Source: Bacillus sp. 491mf (lineage in GTDB: Bacteria > Bacillota > Bacilli > Bacillales > Bacillaceae_G). From it: a stretch of 47,282 bases of DNA. Each line of letters begins with the position of its first letter. Positions within the stretch are counted from its first letter, which is position 1. The DNA lies in the NCBI RefSeq assembly GCF_900112415.1, contig NZ_FOLV01000030.1, positions 1-47,282 of the forward strand. Direction: 5' to 3'. The translations under genes and the position numbers were made by a program. A model generated the notes under the pieces. That model saw only the letters and a program-made list of their open reading frames with translations, made no database searches and was not told the DNA's origin. Positions 1 through 10,202 of this stretch are shown here, piece after piece.

Positions 1-79
1 ACCGAACACGGAAGTTAAGCTCTCTAGCGCCGATGGTAGTTGGGACTTTGTCCCTGTGAGAGTAGGACGTTGCCAGGCA
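1..79 (+). rRNA. rrf: 5S ribosomal RNA, 3' part
   Basis: The window opens inside a 5S rRNA. The first bases (ACCGAACACGGAAGTTAAGC) are the conserved central part of Bacillus 5S, and the molecule ends near the GCCAGGC at about 72-78, which closes helix I. The 5' portion lies outside the window. It is the last gene of an rRNA operon reading toward ctsR. The exact 3' end is uncertain by one or two bases. Confidence 0.95.
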
Positions 80-83
80 AACG

Positions 84-112
84 AAAGACGAGTCAATGGA
101 CTCGTCTTTTTT
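84..112 (+). terminator. rRNA operon terminator
   Basis: An 11-bp perfect stem (arms 84-94 and 99-109) with an AATG loop runs straight into a T-rich tract. It follows the 5S end by about five bases and is a standard intrinsic terminator for the rrn operon. Confidence 0.92.
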
Positions 113-216
113 GTGTTTTTATCCTATAAAAGCTGAATTGAAAATCCTCATTGTTGGAAGTTTCGTTTTATAATTAGGAAACTTTATATTCCTCATTCAT
201 AAAATAAAGAACGGTT

Positions 217-242
217 GATTAAACGTGAGAAGATATGGATAG
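217..242 (+). promoter_or_regulatory. possible sigma-B-like promoter of the ctsR operon
   Basis: GATTAA (217-222) is separated by 14 bases from GGATAG (237-242), which resembles the general-stress consensus GTTTAA-N12-15-GGGTAT. The ctsR operon of B. subtilis is known to have a sigma-B promoter upstream of the sigma-A one. The match here is imperfect, so this is a suggestion only. Confidence 0.25.
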
Positions 243-264
243 GATAGAGAAGGAAGCAAAAGAG

Positions 265-292
265 TTGCAAAATTTTTTAATACGTATATAAT
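265..292 (+). promoter_or_regulatory. sigma-A promoter of the ctsR-clpC operon
   Basis: The -35 element is TTGCAA (265-270) and the -10 is a perfect TATAAT (287-292), with a 16-base spacer. The predicted start near 299 falls inside the CtsR operator, so repressor binding would block initiation. Confidence 0.7.
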
Positions 293-295
293 TAA

Positions 296-318
296 AGTCA
301 AAGATAGTCAAAGTCAAT
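296..318 (+). promoter_or_regulatory. CtsR operator
   Basis: The heptad AGTCAAA occurs twice (296-302 and 306-312) separated by GAT, matching the CtsR box RGTCAAA-NAN-RGTCAAA. A third partial heptad AGTCAAT follows at 312-318. It overlaps the predicted transcription start, consistent with autorepression of the operon and release on heat or protein stress. Confidence 0.88.
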
Positions 319-333
319 AAAGGTGGAGGATAA

Positions 334-795
334 ATGAGAAATATATCTGATATTATTGAACAATATCTAAAGCAAGTTATTGACTTAAGTAATAATAATG
401 CAATTGAAATTAAAAGAAGCGAAATTGCTGATAAGTTTGATTGCGTGCCATCTCAAATTAACTACGTTATTAATACTCGTTTTACGCTAGAAAGAGGATT
501 TGTAGTGGAAAGTAAACGAGGTGGCGGAGGTTACATTCGCATTATAAAAGTCAAATTGCATGATGATATAGACATTATTGATCAAATGCTACAAATGATT
601 CAGTATAGTATTGCTCAGTCAAGCGCCGAGAATATAATAAGGCGTTTAGCTGAAGAAGATATTGTTACAAGCAGGGAGACGAAGCTCATGTTTAGTGTGT
701 TAGATCGATCTGTACTACTAACAGACTTACCACTTCGAGATGAACTGCGAGCACGTATACTTCGAGCGATGCTTAGAACACTGAAATATAAGTAA
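334..795 (+). CDS. ctsR: CtsR, class III heat-shock repressor
   Basis: CtsR is a dimeric winged-helix repressor of the clpC operon and other clp genes. The protein has 153 residues, the usual length. An N-terminal helix-turn-helix lies at about residues 25-50. The glycine-rich wing (R62 followed by GGGG at 63-66) senses heat in this family, and R62 is the wing arginine known as a McsB target. The C-terminal part is the dimerisation and McsB/ClpC interaction region. The start follows a GGTGGAGG Shine-Dalgarno at about 321-328. It is first in the operon ctsR-mcsA-mcsB-clpC and is preceded by its own operator, so autoregulation is expected. Confidence 0.97.
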   Translation: MRNISDIIEQYLKQVIDLSNNNAIEIKRSEIADKFDCVPSQINYVINTRFTLERGFVVESKRGGGGYIRIIKVKLHDDIDIIDQMLQMIQYSIAQSSAENIIRRLAEEDIVTSRETKLMFSVLDRSVLLTDLPLRDELRARILRAMLRTLKYK

Positions 796-891
796 AACTT
801 CTTTTAGGAATAATCAATCTCCTAAAGGCTAGTTGAACGAATAAGGTTATAAATTCATAATTCGTTCCTATTGTAAAGGTGGGGAAATACG

Positions 892-1440
892 TTGATTTGT
901 CAAAACTGTAATTCACGATCAGCAACGCTACATTTTACAAAAGTAATGAATGGAGAAAAGACGGAGATTCATCTTTGCGAGCAGTGTGCACAAGAAAATG
1001 GATATACGTCTTTCTTTCAATCAAACAAATCTAGTTTTTCATTTCATAATTTATTAGCAGGTTTACTACATGGTGAACAACCTACAATTGAGAAAAAAGA
1101 CAATGGCTCTGCGAATATGGATCCGTTGCAATGTTCGAAATGTAATATGACGTATTCTCAATTTGCAAAGATCGGTAGATTTGGTTGCTCTTCTTGTTAT
1201 GAAACATTTAAAGAACAATTACAACCGATGCTAAAGCGGCTTCATGGCGGGCATACAAGTCATAATGGGAAAATTCCTAACCGTATAGGAGGAAATGTTC
1301 ATCTAAAAAAAGAATTAGATGAGTTAAAACTAAAATTGCAGGAATGCATACAACAAGAAGAGTTTGAACAGGCTGCAGAATTACGTGATAAAATTCGCAG
1401 TTTAGAAAATGAGCTTCGTGAGCATAGAGAGGGGGAATAG
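892..1440 (+). CDS. mcsA: McsA, activator of the McsB arginine kinase
   Basis: McsA is a zinc-binding adaptor that stimulates McsB and modulates CtsR. The 182-residue protein carries four CXXC pairs, C3/C6, C29/C32, C81/C84 and C99/C102, which are expected to bind zinc. A C-terminal UVR-type helical segment lies at about residues 138-174 and resembles the ClpC middle domain and UvrB. The start is TTG at 892, chosen because AGGTGGGG lies just upstream at about 876-884 and the first CXXC begins at residue 3, as in the family. It is second in the CtsR operon, with 96 bases after ctsR and 4 bases before mcsB. Confidence 0.95.
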   Translation: MICQNCNSRSATLHFTKVMNGEKTEIHLCEQCAQENGYTSFFQSNKSSFSFHNLLAGLLHGEQPTIEKKDNGSANMDPLQCSKCNMTYSQFAKIGRFGCSSCYETFKEQLQPMLKRLHGGHTSHNGKIPNRIGGNVHLKKELDELKLKLQECIQQEEFEQAAELRDKIRSLENELREHREGE

Positions 1441-1444
1441 TTCT

Positions 1445-2518
1445 ATGTCACTCGATCGTATTATGAACGAAGCGATTAGCCCGTGGATGAGGGAAGATGG
1501 TCCTGATTCCGATATTGTTTTAAGTAGTCGTGTTCGGTTGGCTCGGAATTTACGAGATTACCAATTTCCGACGATGTTAACAAATGAAGAAGCGGAGCAA
1601 ATGATTAAAGTATTTCAAGAAAGGTTTGCTAATCGAACGCTGGAACCTTTTGGGATATTTGAACTTTTACAAATGAATAGCATTCAGCCGTTGCAGCGCA
1701 GAGTATTAGTAGAAAAGCACCTTGTAAGTCCAGATTTAGTGGGAACAGAATATGGTGCTTGTTTATTATCTGAGAATGAACAAGTAAGCATTATGCTTAA
1801 TGAAGAAGATCATATTCGAATTCAATGTTTATTTCCCGGACTACAGTTATCTGAAGCGCTGCATAGTGCAAATCGGATTGATGATTGGATAGAAAGTCAG
1901 GTTGAATACGCATTCGATGAACAAGTTGGTTATTTAACGAGTTGTCCTACAAATATAGGAACGGGTTTACGAGCTTCAGTGATGATGCATTTGCCTGCTC
2001 TTGTGTTAACAGGACAAATGAATCGTATCGTTCAAGCAATTAATCAACTTGGTTTAGTGGTAAGAGGAATATATGGTGAAGGTAGTGAAGCACAAGGAAA
2101 TATATTTCAACTTTCGAATCAAATGACATTAGGAAAACCTGAGGAAGATATTGTAGAAGATTTAAAGAGTGTTGTTCAGCAACTTATTCACCAAGAGCGA
2201 ACGGCGAGGGAATCTATCATGAAAAATTCAAGCGTAGAGCTCGAGGATAAGGTATATCGTTCTTATGGTGTATTGGCAAATAGCCGTTTAATTGAATCTG
2301 CTGAGGCTGCAACATGTTTATCGGATGTGCGACTTGGCATTGATCTTGGATATATCGAAAACATATCCAGAAATATTTTAACAGAGTTAATGGTACTTAC
2401 TCAACCGGGAATTTTGCAGCAATATGCTGGTGGTCCACTGCAACCTGATGAAAGGGATTACCGCAGAGCAGCACTTATTCGTGAAAGATTACAAATTGAA
2501 CAAAATCGAGCGAAGTAG
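1445..2518 (+). CDS. mcsB: McsB, protein arginine kinase
   Basis: McsB phosphorylates arginines on CtsR and on misfolded proteins, marking them for ClpC-ClpP. It belongs to the phosphagen kinase family. The 357-residue form starts at ATG 1445, behind GAGGGGG at 1429-1435; an in-frame ATG 36 bases upstream lies inside mcsA and has no ribosome site. The nucleotide-binding SSRVRLARN is at 27-35, the active-site cysteine is C167 in CPTNIGTG, and the phosphoarginine-binding RDXXRA motif is intact at 337-342. All key residues are present, so it should be active. It sits between its activator gene mcsA and its protease partner clpC. Confidence 0.96.
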   Translation: MSLDRIMNEAISPWMREDGPDSDIVLSSRVRLARNLRDYQFPTMLTNEEAEQMIKVFQERFANRTLEPFGIFELLQMNSIQPLQRRVLVEKHLVSPDLVGTEYGACLLSENEQVSIMLNEEDHIRIQCLFPGLQLSEALHSANRIDDWIESQVEYAFDEQVGYLTSCPTNIGTGLRASVMMHLPALVLTGQMNRIVQAINQLGLVVRGIYGEGSEAQGNIFQLSNQMTLGKPEEDIVEDLKSVVQQLIHQERTARESIMKNSSVELEDKVYRSYGVLANSRLIESAEAATCLSDVRLGIDLGYIENISRNILTELMVLTQPGILQQYAGGPLQPDERDYRRAALIRERLQIEQNRAK

Positions 2519-2531
2519 GAGTGTGATTTAT

Positions 2532-4967
2532 ATGATGTTTGGAAGATTTACAGAGCGAGCACAAAAAGTATTAGCGTTATCTCAAGAAGAAGCAATTCGC
2601 ATTGGTCATAATAATATTGGAACAGAGCATATTTTACTCGGTCTTGTACGAGAAGGAGAAGGAATTGCTGCGAAAGCATTGGTCGCACTTGGATTAAGCC
2701 CGGAGAAAGTTCAAAAGGAAGTAGAAGCGCTAATTGGACGTGGTACGGAGGTATCTCAAACAGTTCACTATACGCCACGTGCAAAAAAAGTAATAGAGTT
2801 GTCCATGGATGAAGCGCGTAAACTAGGCCATTCTTACGTGGGAACGGAGCATATTTTACTTGGTCTTATTCGTGAAGGAGAAGGGGTCGCAGCCCGTGTT
2901 TTAAACAATTTAGGTGTAAGTTTAAATAAAGCACGTCAACAAGTACTGCAGCTTCTTGGTAGTAATGAGACAGCATCTGGCCATCAAGGTGGTGGTTCTG
3001 CTAATGCAAGTACACCGACACTTGATAGTTTAGCTCGCGATTTAACAGTTGTAGCTCGTGAAGGGCGTTTAGATCCAGTGATTGGCCGCAGCAAAGAGAT
3101 TCAACGTGTGATCGAAGTATTAAGTAGAAGAACAAAAAATAATCCTGTACTAATCGGAGAGCCTGGTGTTGGTAAAACTGCGATTGCTGAAGGATTAGCA
3201 CAACAAATTGTAAATAATGAAGTTCCAGAAACTTTACGTGATAAGCGTGTTATGACACTGGATATGGGTACTGTAGTTGCTGGTACGAAATATCGCGGTG
3301 AGTTTGAAGACCGCTTAAAGAAGGTCATGGATGAAATTCGTCAAGCAGGTAATATTATTTTATTCATTGATGAGCTTCATACATTAATAGGTGCGGGTGG
3401 TGCAGAAGGAGCAATTGATGCATCCAATATTTTAAAACCATCATTAGCACGCGGAGAATTGCAATGTATTGGAGCAACAACGCTAGATGAGTATCGTAAA
3501 TATATTGAAAAAGATGCGGCATTAGAGCGACGTTTTCAACCAATTCAAGTGGATGAACCAAGTCTAGAAGAATCAATCCAAATTTTAAAAGGATTACGTG
3601 ACCGTTATGAAGCGCATCATCGCGTTTCTATCTCAGATGATGCGATCGATGCCGCTGTAAAATTATCTGATCGTTACATTACAGATCGCTTCCTACCTGA
3701 TAAAGCAATTGATCTAATTGATGAAGCGGCTTCAAAGGTTCGTTTACGCTCTTATACAACACCACCAAATTTAAAAGAGCTTGAATTGAAACTAGAAGAA
3801 GTAAGAAAAGAAAAAGACGCAGCAGTGCAAAGTCAGGAATTTGAGAAAGCAGCCTCTTTACGTGATATGGAACAACGTCTACGTGAGAAATTAGAGGATA
3901 CGAAGCGTCAATGGAAAGAGCAGCAAGGTAAAGAGAACTCAGAAGTAACAGTAGAAGATATTGCAAATGTTGTTTCAACATGGACACGAATTCCAGTCTC
4001 TAAGCTAGCTCAAACAGAAACAGACAAACTATTGAACTTAGAAAAAATTTTACATGATCGTTTAATCGGACAGGATGAAGCTGTAGTTGCAGTTGCAAAA
4101 GCGGTTCGCCGTGCAAGAGCAGGTTTAAAAGATCCAAAACGTCCAATCGGTTCTTTTATTTTCTTAGGACCAACTGGTGTTGGTAAAACAGAACTTGCAC
4201 GTGCATTAGCGGAATCTATGTTTGGTGATGAGGATGCGATGATTCGTATTGACATGTCGGAGTACATGGAGAAACACTCTACTTCTCGTTTAGTTGGATC
4301 GCCTCCAGGATATGTTGGATATGAAGAAGGTGGCCAATTAACAGAAAAGGTTCGTAGAAAACCATACTCTGTTGTCTTACTTGATGAGGTAGAAAAAGCG
4401 CATCCAGATGTATTCAATATTTTACTGCAGGTACTAGAAGATGGTCGTTTAACTGATTCAAAAGGCCGTACAGTCGATTTCCGTAATACAATTGTGATTA
4501 TGACTTCTAACGTCGGTGCAGATGCATTAAAACGAAATAAACATCTTGGATTTAATGTACAAGATGAAGGTCGTGATTATGCAGATATGAAGAGTAAAGT
4601 AATGGATGAGTTGAAAAAGGCATTCCGTCCTGAGTTCTTAAACCGCATTGATGAAATTATTGTGTTCCATACATTAGAGAAGAAACATATTAAAGAAATT
4701 GTTATTCTTATGGTAGAACAGTTAGTTAAACGTTTAAAAGAACAAGATATTGATTTAGAACTAACAGATGTGGCAATTGAAGCGATTGCTGATAAAGGAT
4801 TTGATCCAGAGTATGGTGCACGTCCACTACGCCGTGCCATTCAAAAACATGTTGAAGATCGATTATCGGAAGAGCTCCTTAAAGGTGTTGTTGAGAAAGG
4901 TCAAAAAGTTGTTTTTGATACAGAAGGGGAAACATTTGTCATTCGTAGTGCAGAAAAGGTAAAATAA
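2532..4967 (+). CDS. clpC: ClpC, AAA+ unfoldase of the ClpCP protease
   Basis: ClpC is a hexameric Hsp100 ATPase that unfolds adaptor-delivered or arginine-phosphorylated proteins into ClpP. At 811 residues it has the standard length from ATG 2532 (MMFGRF), behind AGGAG at 2517-2521. Two Clp_N repeats occupy about residues 1-145. The first AAA domain has Walker A GEPGVGKT at 209-216 and a DELHT Walker B. A short middle domain with a UVR-like helix pair follows. The second AAA domain has Walker A GPTGVGKT at 546-553. An LGF tripeptide in the ClpP-docking loop lies after the second AAA core. It is last of the four CtsR-controlled genes, and a hairpin follows it. Confidence 0.97.
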   Translation: MMFGRFTERAQKVLALSQEEAIRIGHNNIGTEHILLGLVREGEGIAAKALVALGLSPEKVQKEVEALIGRGTEVSQTVHYTPRAKKVIELSMDEARKLGHSYVGTEHILLGLIREGEGVAARVLNNLGVSLNKARQQVLQLLGSNETASGHQGGGSANASTPTLDSLARDLTVVAREGRLDPVIGRSKEIQRVIEVLSRRTKNNPVLIGEPGVGKTAIAEGLAQQIVNNEVPETLRDKRVMTLDMGTVVAGTKYRGEFEDRLKKVMDEIRQAGNIILFIDELHTLIGAGGAEGAIDASNILKPSLARGELQCIGATTLDEYRKYIEKDAALERRFQPIQVDEPSLEESIQILKGLRDRYEAHHRVSISDDAIDAAVKLSDRYITDRFLPDKAIDLIDEAASKVRLRSYTTPPNLKELELKLEEVRKEKDAAVQSQEFEKAASLRDMEQRLREKLEDTKRQWKEQQGKENSEVTVEDIANVVSTWTRIPVSKLAQTETDKLLNLEKILHDRLIGQDEAVVAVAKAVRRARAGLKDPKRPIGSFIFLGPTGVGKTELARALAESMFGDEDAMIRIDMSEYMEKHSTSRLVGSPPGYVGYEEGGQLTEKVRRKPYSVVLLDEVEKAHPDVFNILLQVLEDGRLTDSKGRTVDFRNTIVIMTSNVGADALKRNKHLGFNVQDEGRDYADMKSKVMDELKKAFRPEFLNRIDEIIVFHTLEKKHIKEIVILMVEQLVKRLKEQDIDLELTDVAIEAIADKGFDPEYGARPLRRAIQKHVEDRLSEELLKGVVEKGQKVVFDTEGETFVIRSAEKVK

Positions 4968-4983
4968 GTATAGACAAACAAAA

Positions 4984-5010
4984 AGGGGGCTAAAGGATAG
5001 CCCTCTTTCT
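4984..5010 (+). terminator. hairpin after clpC, weak or partial terminator
   Basis: A 9-bp stem with one G-T pair (arms 4984-4992 and 4998-5006, loop AAGGA) is followed by TTCTT. The U tract is short, so some readthrough into radA is likely. In related bacilli radA is cotranscribed with the clpC operon. Confidence 0.5.
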
Positions 5011-5061
5011 TGTACGAGAAGGAAATATTTTGGTTACACATGAAAGTGAAGTGTAAAAACG

Positions 5062-6438
5062 ATGGCTAAAAAGAAAACAAAATTTATATGTCAAGAATGT
5101 GGTTATCAGTCACCGAAGTACATGGGAAAGTGTCCAGGATGTGGACAGTGGAATACCCTAGTTGAGGAGATGGAGCCAGTTGTATCATCACGTCGACTTA
5201 ATTATGCAAATGCAATTCAAACTGAAGTAACGAAGCCTCGTCGTTTGAAAGAAGTGGAAACGAAAACAGAAGCGCGTATTGAAACGAATTTTCAAGAATT
5301 TAATCGGGTTCTTGGAGGAGGAATTGTAGATGGTTCTCTCGTACTTATAGGGGGGGATCCTGGTATCGGGAAATCTACATTGCTGTTGCAAATATCATCA
5401 CAACTAGCAGACCTTTCCTATGATGTCTTATATATATCGGGGGAAGAATCTGCAAAACAAATTAAACTTCGGGCAGATCGTCTTCATGTAAAGGGAGATA
5501 ATTTATTTGTTGTATCAGAAACAGATTTACAACGAATTGCACTATATATAGATGAAATGAATCCGTCATTTGTTGTAATTGATTCTATTCAAACGATTCA
5601 TTTACCAGAAGTAACTTCAGCACCGGGAAGTGTCGCACAAGTACGTGAATGCACAGCAGAGTTAATGAAGCTTGCGAAAACAAAAGGAATACCTATTTTT
5701 ATTGTAGGACATGTAACGAAAGAGGGAGCTATTGCCGGTCCTCGTATGTTAGAGCATATGGTGGATGCTGTTCTTTATTTTGAAGGAGATCGTCATCATA
5801 CATATCGAATTTTACGAGCAGTAAAAAATCGTTTCGGTTCAACCAATGAGATGGGGATTTTTGAAATGAAGGAACTTGGCCTTTCAGAAGTATTAAATCC
5901 TTCTGAAATCTTTCTAGAAGAAAGGCCTGTGGGTGTTGCGGGTTCAACGGTTGTTGCCTCTATGGAAGGGACAAGACCTGTTTTAGTAGAAATACAAGCA
6001 TTGATTTCTCCTACAAGTTTCGGAAATCCAAGAAGAATGGCAACGGGGGTTGATCATAATCGTGTCTCTCTCATTATGGCAGTGCTTGAAAAAAGGGCAG
6101 GACTATTGCTCCAAAACCAAGATGCATATTTAAAAGTTGCTGGAGGAATCAAGTTAGATGAACCGGCAGTAGACTTGGCAGTTGCAATAAGTATCGCATC
6201 AAGTTTTCGTGATAAAACGACTTCCCCAGGCGATGCTGCTATTGGTGAAGTTGGCTTAACTGGAGAAGTTCGTCGTGTCTCTCGTATTGAACAACGTGTA
6301 CAAGAAGCGGCAAAACTAGGATTTCAACGTGTAATTATCCCGAGGAAAAATTTAGGTGGATGGACGATTCCAGAAGGGATTGAAGTAGTTGGCGTATCAA
6401 ATATAGGAGAGGCTCTTCGAGTTGCACTAGGAGGATAA
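5062..6438 (+). CDS. radA: RadA (Sms), DNA branch-migration helicase
   Basis: RadA processes recombination intermediates and D-loops in DNA repair and transformation. The 458-residue protein has an N-terminal zinc finger (C10, C13, C24, C27), a RecA-like core with Walker [10 protein letters not shown] at 97-105, the RadA-specific KNRFG motif at 255-259, and a C-terminal Lon-protease-like domain without protease function. The Shine-Dalgarno upstream of ATG 5062 is poor, so translation may be modest. The next gene, disA, begins three bases after its stop; RadA and DisA interact functionally in Bacillus, where RadA moderates DisA. Confidence 0.96.
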   Translation: MAKKKTKFICQECGYQSPKYMGKCPGCGQWNTLVEEMEPVVSSRRLNYANAIQTEVTKPRRLKEVETKTEARIETNFQEFNRVLGGGIVDGSLVLIGGDPGIGKSTLLLQISSQLADLSYDVLYISGEESAKQIKLRADRLHVKGDNLFVVSETDLQRIALYIDEMNPSFVVIDSIQTIHLPEVTSAPGSVAQVRECTAELMKLAKTKGIPIFIVGHVTKEGAIAGPRMLEHMVDAVLYFEGDRHHTYRILRAVKNRFGSTNEMGIFEMKELGLSEVLNPSEIFLEERPVGVAGSTVVASMEGTRPVLVEIQALISPTSFGNPRRMATGVDHNRVSLIMAVLEKRAGLLLQNQDAYLKVAGGIKLDEPAVDLAVAISIASSFRDKTTSPGDAAIGEVGLTGEVRRVSRIEQRVQEAAKLGFQRVIIPRKNLGGWTIPEGIEVVGVSNIGEALRVALGG

Positions 6439-6441
6439 GAT

Positions 6442-7515
6442 ATGGAAGAAAACAAGCAACGTTCTAAAAGTATTATTAATATTTTGCAGCTTGTTGCACC
6501 GGGGACACCGCTAAGGGAAGGAATTGATAATGTGCTTCGTGCACAAACGGGTGGGCTTATTGTACTTGGATACAATGAGCAAATTAAAGGTATTGTTGAT
6601 GGAGGATTTCATATTAATTGTGCCTTTTCTCCTGCTAGTCTATACGAACTAGCAAAAATGGATGGAGCTCTGATCTTAAATGAAACGGGGAGTAAAATTT
6701 TAATTGCGAATGGGCAGTTAGTTCCAGATGCAACTATTGACTCCATTGAAACAGGGATGCGCCACCGAACGGCAGAGCGAGTAGCGAAGCAAACAAATAG
6801 TCTTGTTGTTGCTATTTCACAAAGACGAAACGTAATTACTTTATACCAAGGGAATTTACGTTATACATTGAAAGATATTGGGGTTATTTTAACAAAAGCA
6901 AACCAAGCAATTCAAACATTAGAAAAGTATAAGGCTGTATGGAATGAAGGAATAACGAACCTTGGTATTTTGGAATTTGAAGAAGTCGTTACGATGTCTG
7001 AAGTTGTACATGTATTGCATAGCGTTGAGATGATGCTGCGTATTAAAAATGAAATCTTTAGTTACATTCATGAGTTAGGAACAGAAGGAAGACTTATTCG
7101 TTTACAATTAACAGAATTGCTTGCTGATGTAGAGGCAGAAGCCGCGCTATTAATTAAAGATTATTATCATGAAAAAACACAGGATCACTATCAAATTTTG
7201 AAAAAATTACAAGAGCTTGCGAATGCTCAACTTCTAGAAGATAGCGATTTAGTAAAACTACTTGGATATTCTGGACAAATGAAACTAGAAGAAAGCATTA
7301 CACCGCGAGGGTATCGAATTGCAAGTAAAATTTCTAGAGTTCCACCTCTTATTATCGAAAACTTAATTAATCGTTTTAAGAATTTACAAGGAATTTGCCG
7401 TGCAACAATTGCAGATTTGGATGATGTGGAAGGAATTGGAGAAGTGCGGGCGAAAAAGATACGAGAGGGTTTAAAACGAATTCAAGAACACTTGTATATG
7501 AGTAGACACAATTAA
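6442..7515 (+). CDS. disA: DisA, DNA-integrity scanning diadenylate cyclase
   Basis: DisA makes cyclic di-AMP from two ATP and is inhibited when it meets branched DNA, delaying sporulation on damaged chromosomes. The 357-residue protein has the N-terminal DAC domain with catalytic DGA at 74-76 and RHR at 107-109, a helical linker, and a C-terminal helix-hairpin-helix DNA-binding domain (about 285-357, with [10 protein letters not shown]). The start ATG lies 3 bases after radA behind AGGAGG, showing tight translational linkage. No residue of the catalytic motifs is altered. Confidence 0.97.
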   Translation: MEENKQRSKSIINILQLVAPGTPLREGIDNVLRAQTGGLIVLGYNEQIKGIVDGGFHINCAFSPASLYELAKMDGALILNETGSKILIANGQLVPDATIDSIETGMRHRTAERVAKQTNSLVVAISQRRNVITLYQGNLRYTLKDIGVILTKANQAIQTLEKYKAVWNEGITNLGILEFEEVVTMSEVVHVLHSVEMMLRIKNEIFSYIHELGTEGRLIRLQLTELLADVEAEAALLIKDYYHEKTQDHYQILKKLQELANAQLLEDSDLVKLLGYSGQMKLEESITPRGYRIASKISRVPPLIIENLINRFKNLQGICRATIADLDDVEGIGEVRAKKIREGLKRIQEHLYMSRHN

Positions 7516-7675
7516 GAATATTACATTGATTTCATAATATAACAACACTCAAAGATTTTTTATATATGATATGATATATTGGTAAATAAAACAAATCATA
7601 AAAAAACACGTCCACTTTTGCACTCGACGTTTTGAGTGGCGAAGTAATGGTTAATAATGAGTAGGAGGTGGTTGA

Positions 7676-8776
7676 ATGTTAAAACGAATCGTACAGCTTT
7701 TCTTTTTAGTTATCGGAGGAGCGTTAGGGATTTTTCTTATTCCAAAAGTGATTGATATGTTAGGTGTAGGTGCAGTACCTTGGCTTGAAGGCTCTTATAT
7801 TCGTGCAATTATTGGCGCAATCATTTTATTTTTAACAACATTTTGGCTTGTAGATTATATTGTTCAGCTTATTAAACATATTGAGGAATCGCTTGTAAAA
7901 GCACCCGTTACAGATGTTTTATTTGGAACATTAGGGTTAATTTCAGGACTAATTGTTGCGTATTTGATCTTGATTCCGATTCGCGAAATTACCATTCAAG
8001 TCATTAGTACAGTATTGCAAATCTTCTTTACACTATTACTTGGTTATTTAGGATTCCAAGTAGGGTTTAAAAAGAGAAATGAATTGTTAGGATTGTTTAC
8101 ATTACCGCAACGCGGAGGAAAGAAAAAAAATGCGAGCAATGAAAATGAGGAAGTAGAAACGTCAACTTCCGATTGGAAAATACTAGATACAAGTGTTATT
8201 ATTGATGGTCGTATTGCGGACATTTGCCAAACGAAATTTCTGGAAGGAACAATTGTCATTCCGCAATTTGTATTAGAAGAATTACAACATATTGCTGATT
8301 CTTCGGATGCGTTAAAGCGTAATCGCGGACGAAGAGGTTTGGATATTTTAAATCGTATTCAAAAAGAGTTACCTATCCCAGTAGAAATTTATGAAGGTGA
8401 TTTCGAAGACATTCAAGAAGTCGATAGTAAGCTTGTAAAACTAGCAAAATTAACTGGTGGAACTGTTGTTACGAATGACTTTAATTTAAATAAAGTTTCT
8501 GAATTGCAAGGTGTGACGGTTTTAAACATTAATGATTTAGCAAATGCCATTAAGCCAGTTGTACTTCCAGGTGAAGAGTTAAGAGTATATGTCGTGAAAG
8601 ATGGGAAAGAGCAAAATCAAGGTGTTGCATATTTAGATGATGGTACAATGATCGTTGTCGAAGACGGTAGAGAGTATGTCGGTTCTCAAATTGATGTACT
8701 TGTTACAAGTGTATTGCAAACATCTGCAGGCCGTATGATCTTTGCCAAGCGTAAATTGTTAGAGAAAGCATTATAA
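7676..8776 (+). CDS. yacL: YacL, membrane PIN-TRAM domain protein
   Basis: This is a predicted integral membrane ribonuclease-like protein of 366 residues. Four hydrophobic segments lie at about residues 5-25, 42-64, 80-104 and 108-130. A basic, acidic linker leads to a PIN nuclease domain beginning near D171 ([11 protein letters not shown]) with further conserved acidic residues (DF near the second motif). A TRAM RNA-binding domain closes the protein (about 295-360). The specific substrate is unknown. The start is chosen by GTAGGAGGTGG at 7661-7671. The 160-base upstream gap holds an extended -10-like TGATATATT (7572-7580) with a weak -35, so it may have its own promoter. Confidence 0.93.
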   Translation: MLKRIVQLFFLVIGGALGIFLIPKVIDMLGVGAVPWLEGSYIRAIIGAIILFLTTFWLVDYIVQLIKHIEESLVKAPVTDVLFGTLGLISGLIVAYLILIPIREITIQVISTVLQIFFTLLLGYLGFQVGFKKRNELLGLFTLPQRGGKKKNASNENEEVETSTSDWKILDTSVIIDGRIADICQTKFLEGTIVIPQFVLEELQHIADSSDALKRNRGRRGLDILNRIQKELPIPVEIYEGDFEDIQEVDSKLVKLAKLTGGTVVTNDFNLNKVSELQGVTVLNINDLANAIKPVVLPGEELRVYVVKDGKEQNQGVAYLDDGTMIVVEDGREYVGSQIDVLVTSVLQTSAGRMIFAKRKLLEKAL

Positions 8777-8790
8777 GTAGAGGGCTGACG

Positions 8791-9474
8791 ATGTATACAT
8801 TAATTATTCCAGCAGCAGGACAAGGTAAGCGTATGGGCGCGGGGAAAAATAAGTTGTTTTTGCAACTTGATGATGCCCCTATTATCGTTCATACATTACG
8901 GGCTTTTGAAAAAGATGAACAATGTGGACAAATTATTTTAGCAATTAATGAGAGAGAACGTTCTTATTTTGAAGAACTTCTTCAAACTTATCATATCCAA
9001 AAAGATATCCTATTTGTTCAAGGCGGAAATGAGCGTCAGGATAGTGTATATAATGCTCTTATGCATGTAAGAGAGGTAGAGTATGTACTTGTCCACGACG
9101 GTGCACGCCCGTTTGTGACGAAGAAGATGATTGAAGATGTATTGCAAATGGCGAAAGAAAAAGGTGCCTCTATTTGTGCAGTGCCTGTGAAAGATACAAT
9201 TAAAAAAGTAATGCATGATGCTGTTGTTGAAACAGTAGAACGTTCCCAGTTGCGAGCGGTTCAAACACCACAAGGGTTTCATGTTCCCATTTTGTTAGAG
9301 GCGCATGAAAGTGCAAAACAAGCGGATTTTCTTGGGACTGACGATGCCAGTTTGGTAGAACGTCTTTCTAAAGAGGTAGGAGTTGTAGAAGGAAGCTATT
9401 ACAATATTAAGGTGACAACACCTGAAGATTTGGTGATTGCTGAAAGCTTCTTGCGCGTTTTGCAAATACAGTAG
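8791..9474 (+). CDS. ispD: IspD, MEP cytidylyltransferase
   Basis: 2-C-methyl-D-erythritol 4-phosphate cytidylyltransferase joins CTP and MEP in the non-mevalonate isoprenoid pathway. The 227-residue protein begins with the nucleotide-binding [11 protein letters not shown] and the following lysine-rich K-N-K, and contains the mid-protein VHDGARPFV and the TPEDL near the C terminus, all family hallmarks. It follows yacL by 14 bases with an AGAGGG ribosome site. The next pathway gene here, ispF, lies downstream, but a strong palindromic hairpin separates them. Confidence 0.96.
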   Translation: MYTLIIPAAGQGKRMGAGKNKLFLQLDDAPIIVHTLRAFEKDEQCGQIILAINERERSYFEELLQTYHIQKDILFVQGGNERQDSVYNALMHVREVEYVLVHDGARPFVTKKMIEDVLQMAKEKGASICAVPVKDTIKKVMHDAVVETVERSQLRAVQTPQGFHVPILLEAHESAKQADFLGTDDASLVERLSKEVGVVEGSYYNIKVTTPEDLVIAESFLRVLQIQ

Positions 9475-9486
9475 CGATGTTATAAT

Positions 9487-9518
9487 AGAAAAGCTCGGTA
9501 GCTACCGAGCTTTTCTAT
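9487..9518 (+). terminator. perfect palindromic terminator between ispD and ispF
   Basis: Positions 9487-9516 are a perfect inverted repeat, with 13-bp arms around TAGC at the centre. A-rich and T-rich flanks make it a bidirectional intrinsic terminator by appearance. It would limit readthrough from ispD into ispF, which is unexpected for two steps of one pathway. Confidence 0.8.
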
Positions 9519-9529
9519 GTATAGAGTGG

Positions 9530-9628
9530 AACTTTCGGCGTGCGGACATATAAAGGTCCACGCGAGTAATAGAATATGAAGCTGCTCATAAGTAGCGGGA
9601 TAAAATTTATGAGCGTAGTTTGAGGAGG
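9530..9628 (+). promoter_or_regulatory. structured leader before ispF
   Basis: Two imperfect stems follow the terminator. In the first, GCGTG (9539-9543) can pair with CACGC (about 9559-9563) around a GAC/GTC inner pairing. In the second, GCTCATAA (9583-9590) can pair with TTATGAGC (9607-9614). The ispF Shine-Dalgarno GAGGAGG follows at 9622. I recognise no known riboswitch and do not see a clear promoter. Confidence 0.35.
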
Positions 9629-9636
9629 AATTGGAA

Positions 9637-10113
9637 ATGTTTCGAATTGGACAAGGTTTTGATGTGCATGCATTTGCAGAGGGAAGACCATTAATTATTG
9701 GTGGGATTACAATTCCATATGAGAAAGGTTTACTTGGACACTCTGATGCTGATGTCCTTTTACATACAATTGCAGATGCTTGTTTAGGAGCAATCGCCGC
9801 GGGAGATATCGGTAAGCACTTTCCAGATACAGATCCTGCATTTAAAGATGCGGATTCAGCTGTACTTTTGCAAAAAGTATGGGAGTTTGTTACAGAGCAG
9901 GGATATGTACTTGGAAACCTAGATTGCACAATTATTGCTCAAAAGCCAAAAATGGCACCACATATTGAAAGTATGCGTGCAAGAATTAGTGAGCTGCTGC
10001 AAACAGAAGTCGAGAATGTGAATGTAAAAGCGACGACAACAGAAAAATTAGGTTTTACAGGACGAGAAGAAGGAATTGCTTCACAGGCTATTATATTATT
10101 ACAGAAAAAATAG
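9637..10113 (+). CDS. ispF: IspF, MEcPP synthase
   Basis: 2-C-methyl-D-erythritol 2,4-cyclodiphosphate synthase cyclises CDP-ME 2-phosphate. The 158-residue length is exactly typical. Zinc ligands D9, H11 and H43 are visible (GFDVH and the HSDADVLLH stretch), and the C-terminal [13 protein letters not shown] motif that contributes to the neighbouring active site is intact. I chose ATG 9637 over the in-frame TTG at 9631 because GAGGAGG at 9622-9628 would sit only two bases from the TTG but eight from the ATG. It is a homotrimer in other bacteria. Confidence 0.96.
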   Translation: MFRIGQGFDVHAFAEGRPLIIGGITIPYEKGLLGHSDADVLLHTIADACLGAIAAGDIGKHFPDTDPAFKDADSAVLLQKVWEFVTEQGYVLGNLDCTIIAQKPKMAPHIESMRARISELLQTEVENVNVKATTTEKLGFTGREEGIASQAIILLQKK

Positions 10114-10202
10114 TTGTTTTTAATTCGCAAGATGGATAATCATAATTTTTTGGTGTACAATTAAGGAATCTGTTGACATTAAGAATGGAAGGTGTACCAA
10201 TT

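Noticed and set aside
120-333. Possible small gene or tRNA between the 5S rRNA and ctsR
   Set aside because: I see no cloverleaf and no ORF with a ribosome site. The gap is A+T-rich with a short AAGTTTC/GAAACTT repeat and the ctsR control region.
4010-4417. Minus-strand ORF of 135 codons inside clpC
   Set aside because: It is a shadow of the conserved second AAA domain of ClpC, with composition driven by the opposite strand.
7621-7638. CACTC/GAGTG hairpin before yacL as a terminator
   Set aside because: Only 5 bp with an 8-base loop and no T tract.
9517-9630. T-box upstream of ispF
   Set aside because: GTGGAAC at about 9526 suggested it, but there is no following CCGCG core, no specifier stem and no downstream terminator.
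9480-9929. A 149-codon minus-strand ORF over ispF
   Set aside because: It mirrors the coding frame of ispF, has no ribosome site or recognisable domain, and part of it crosses the palindromic terminator.
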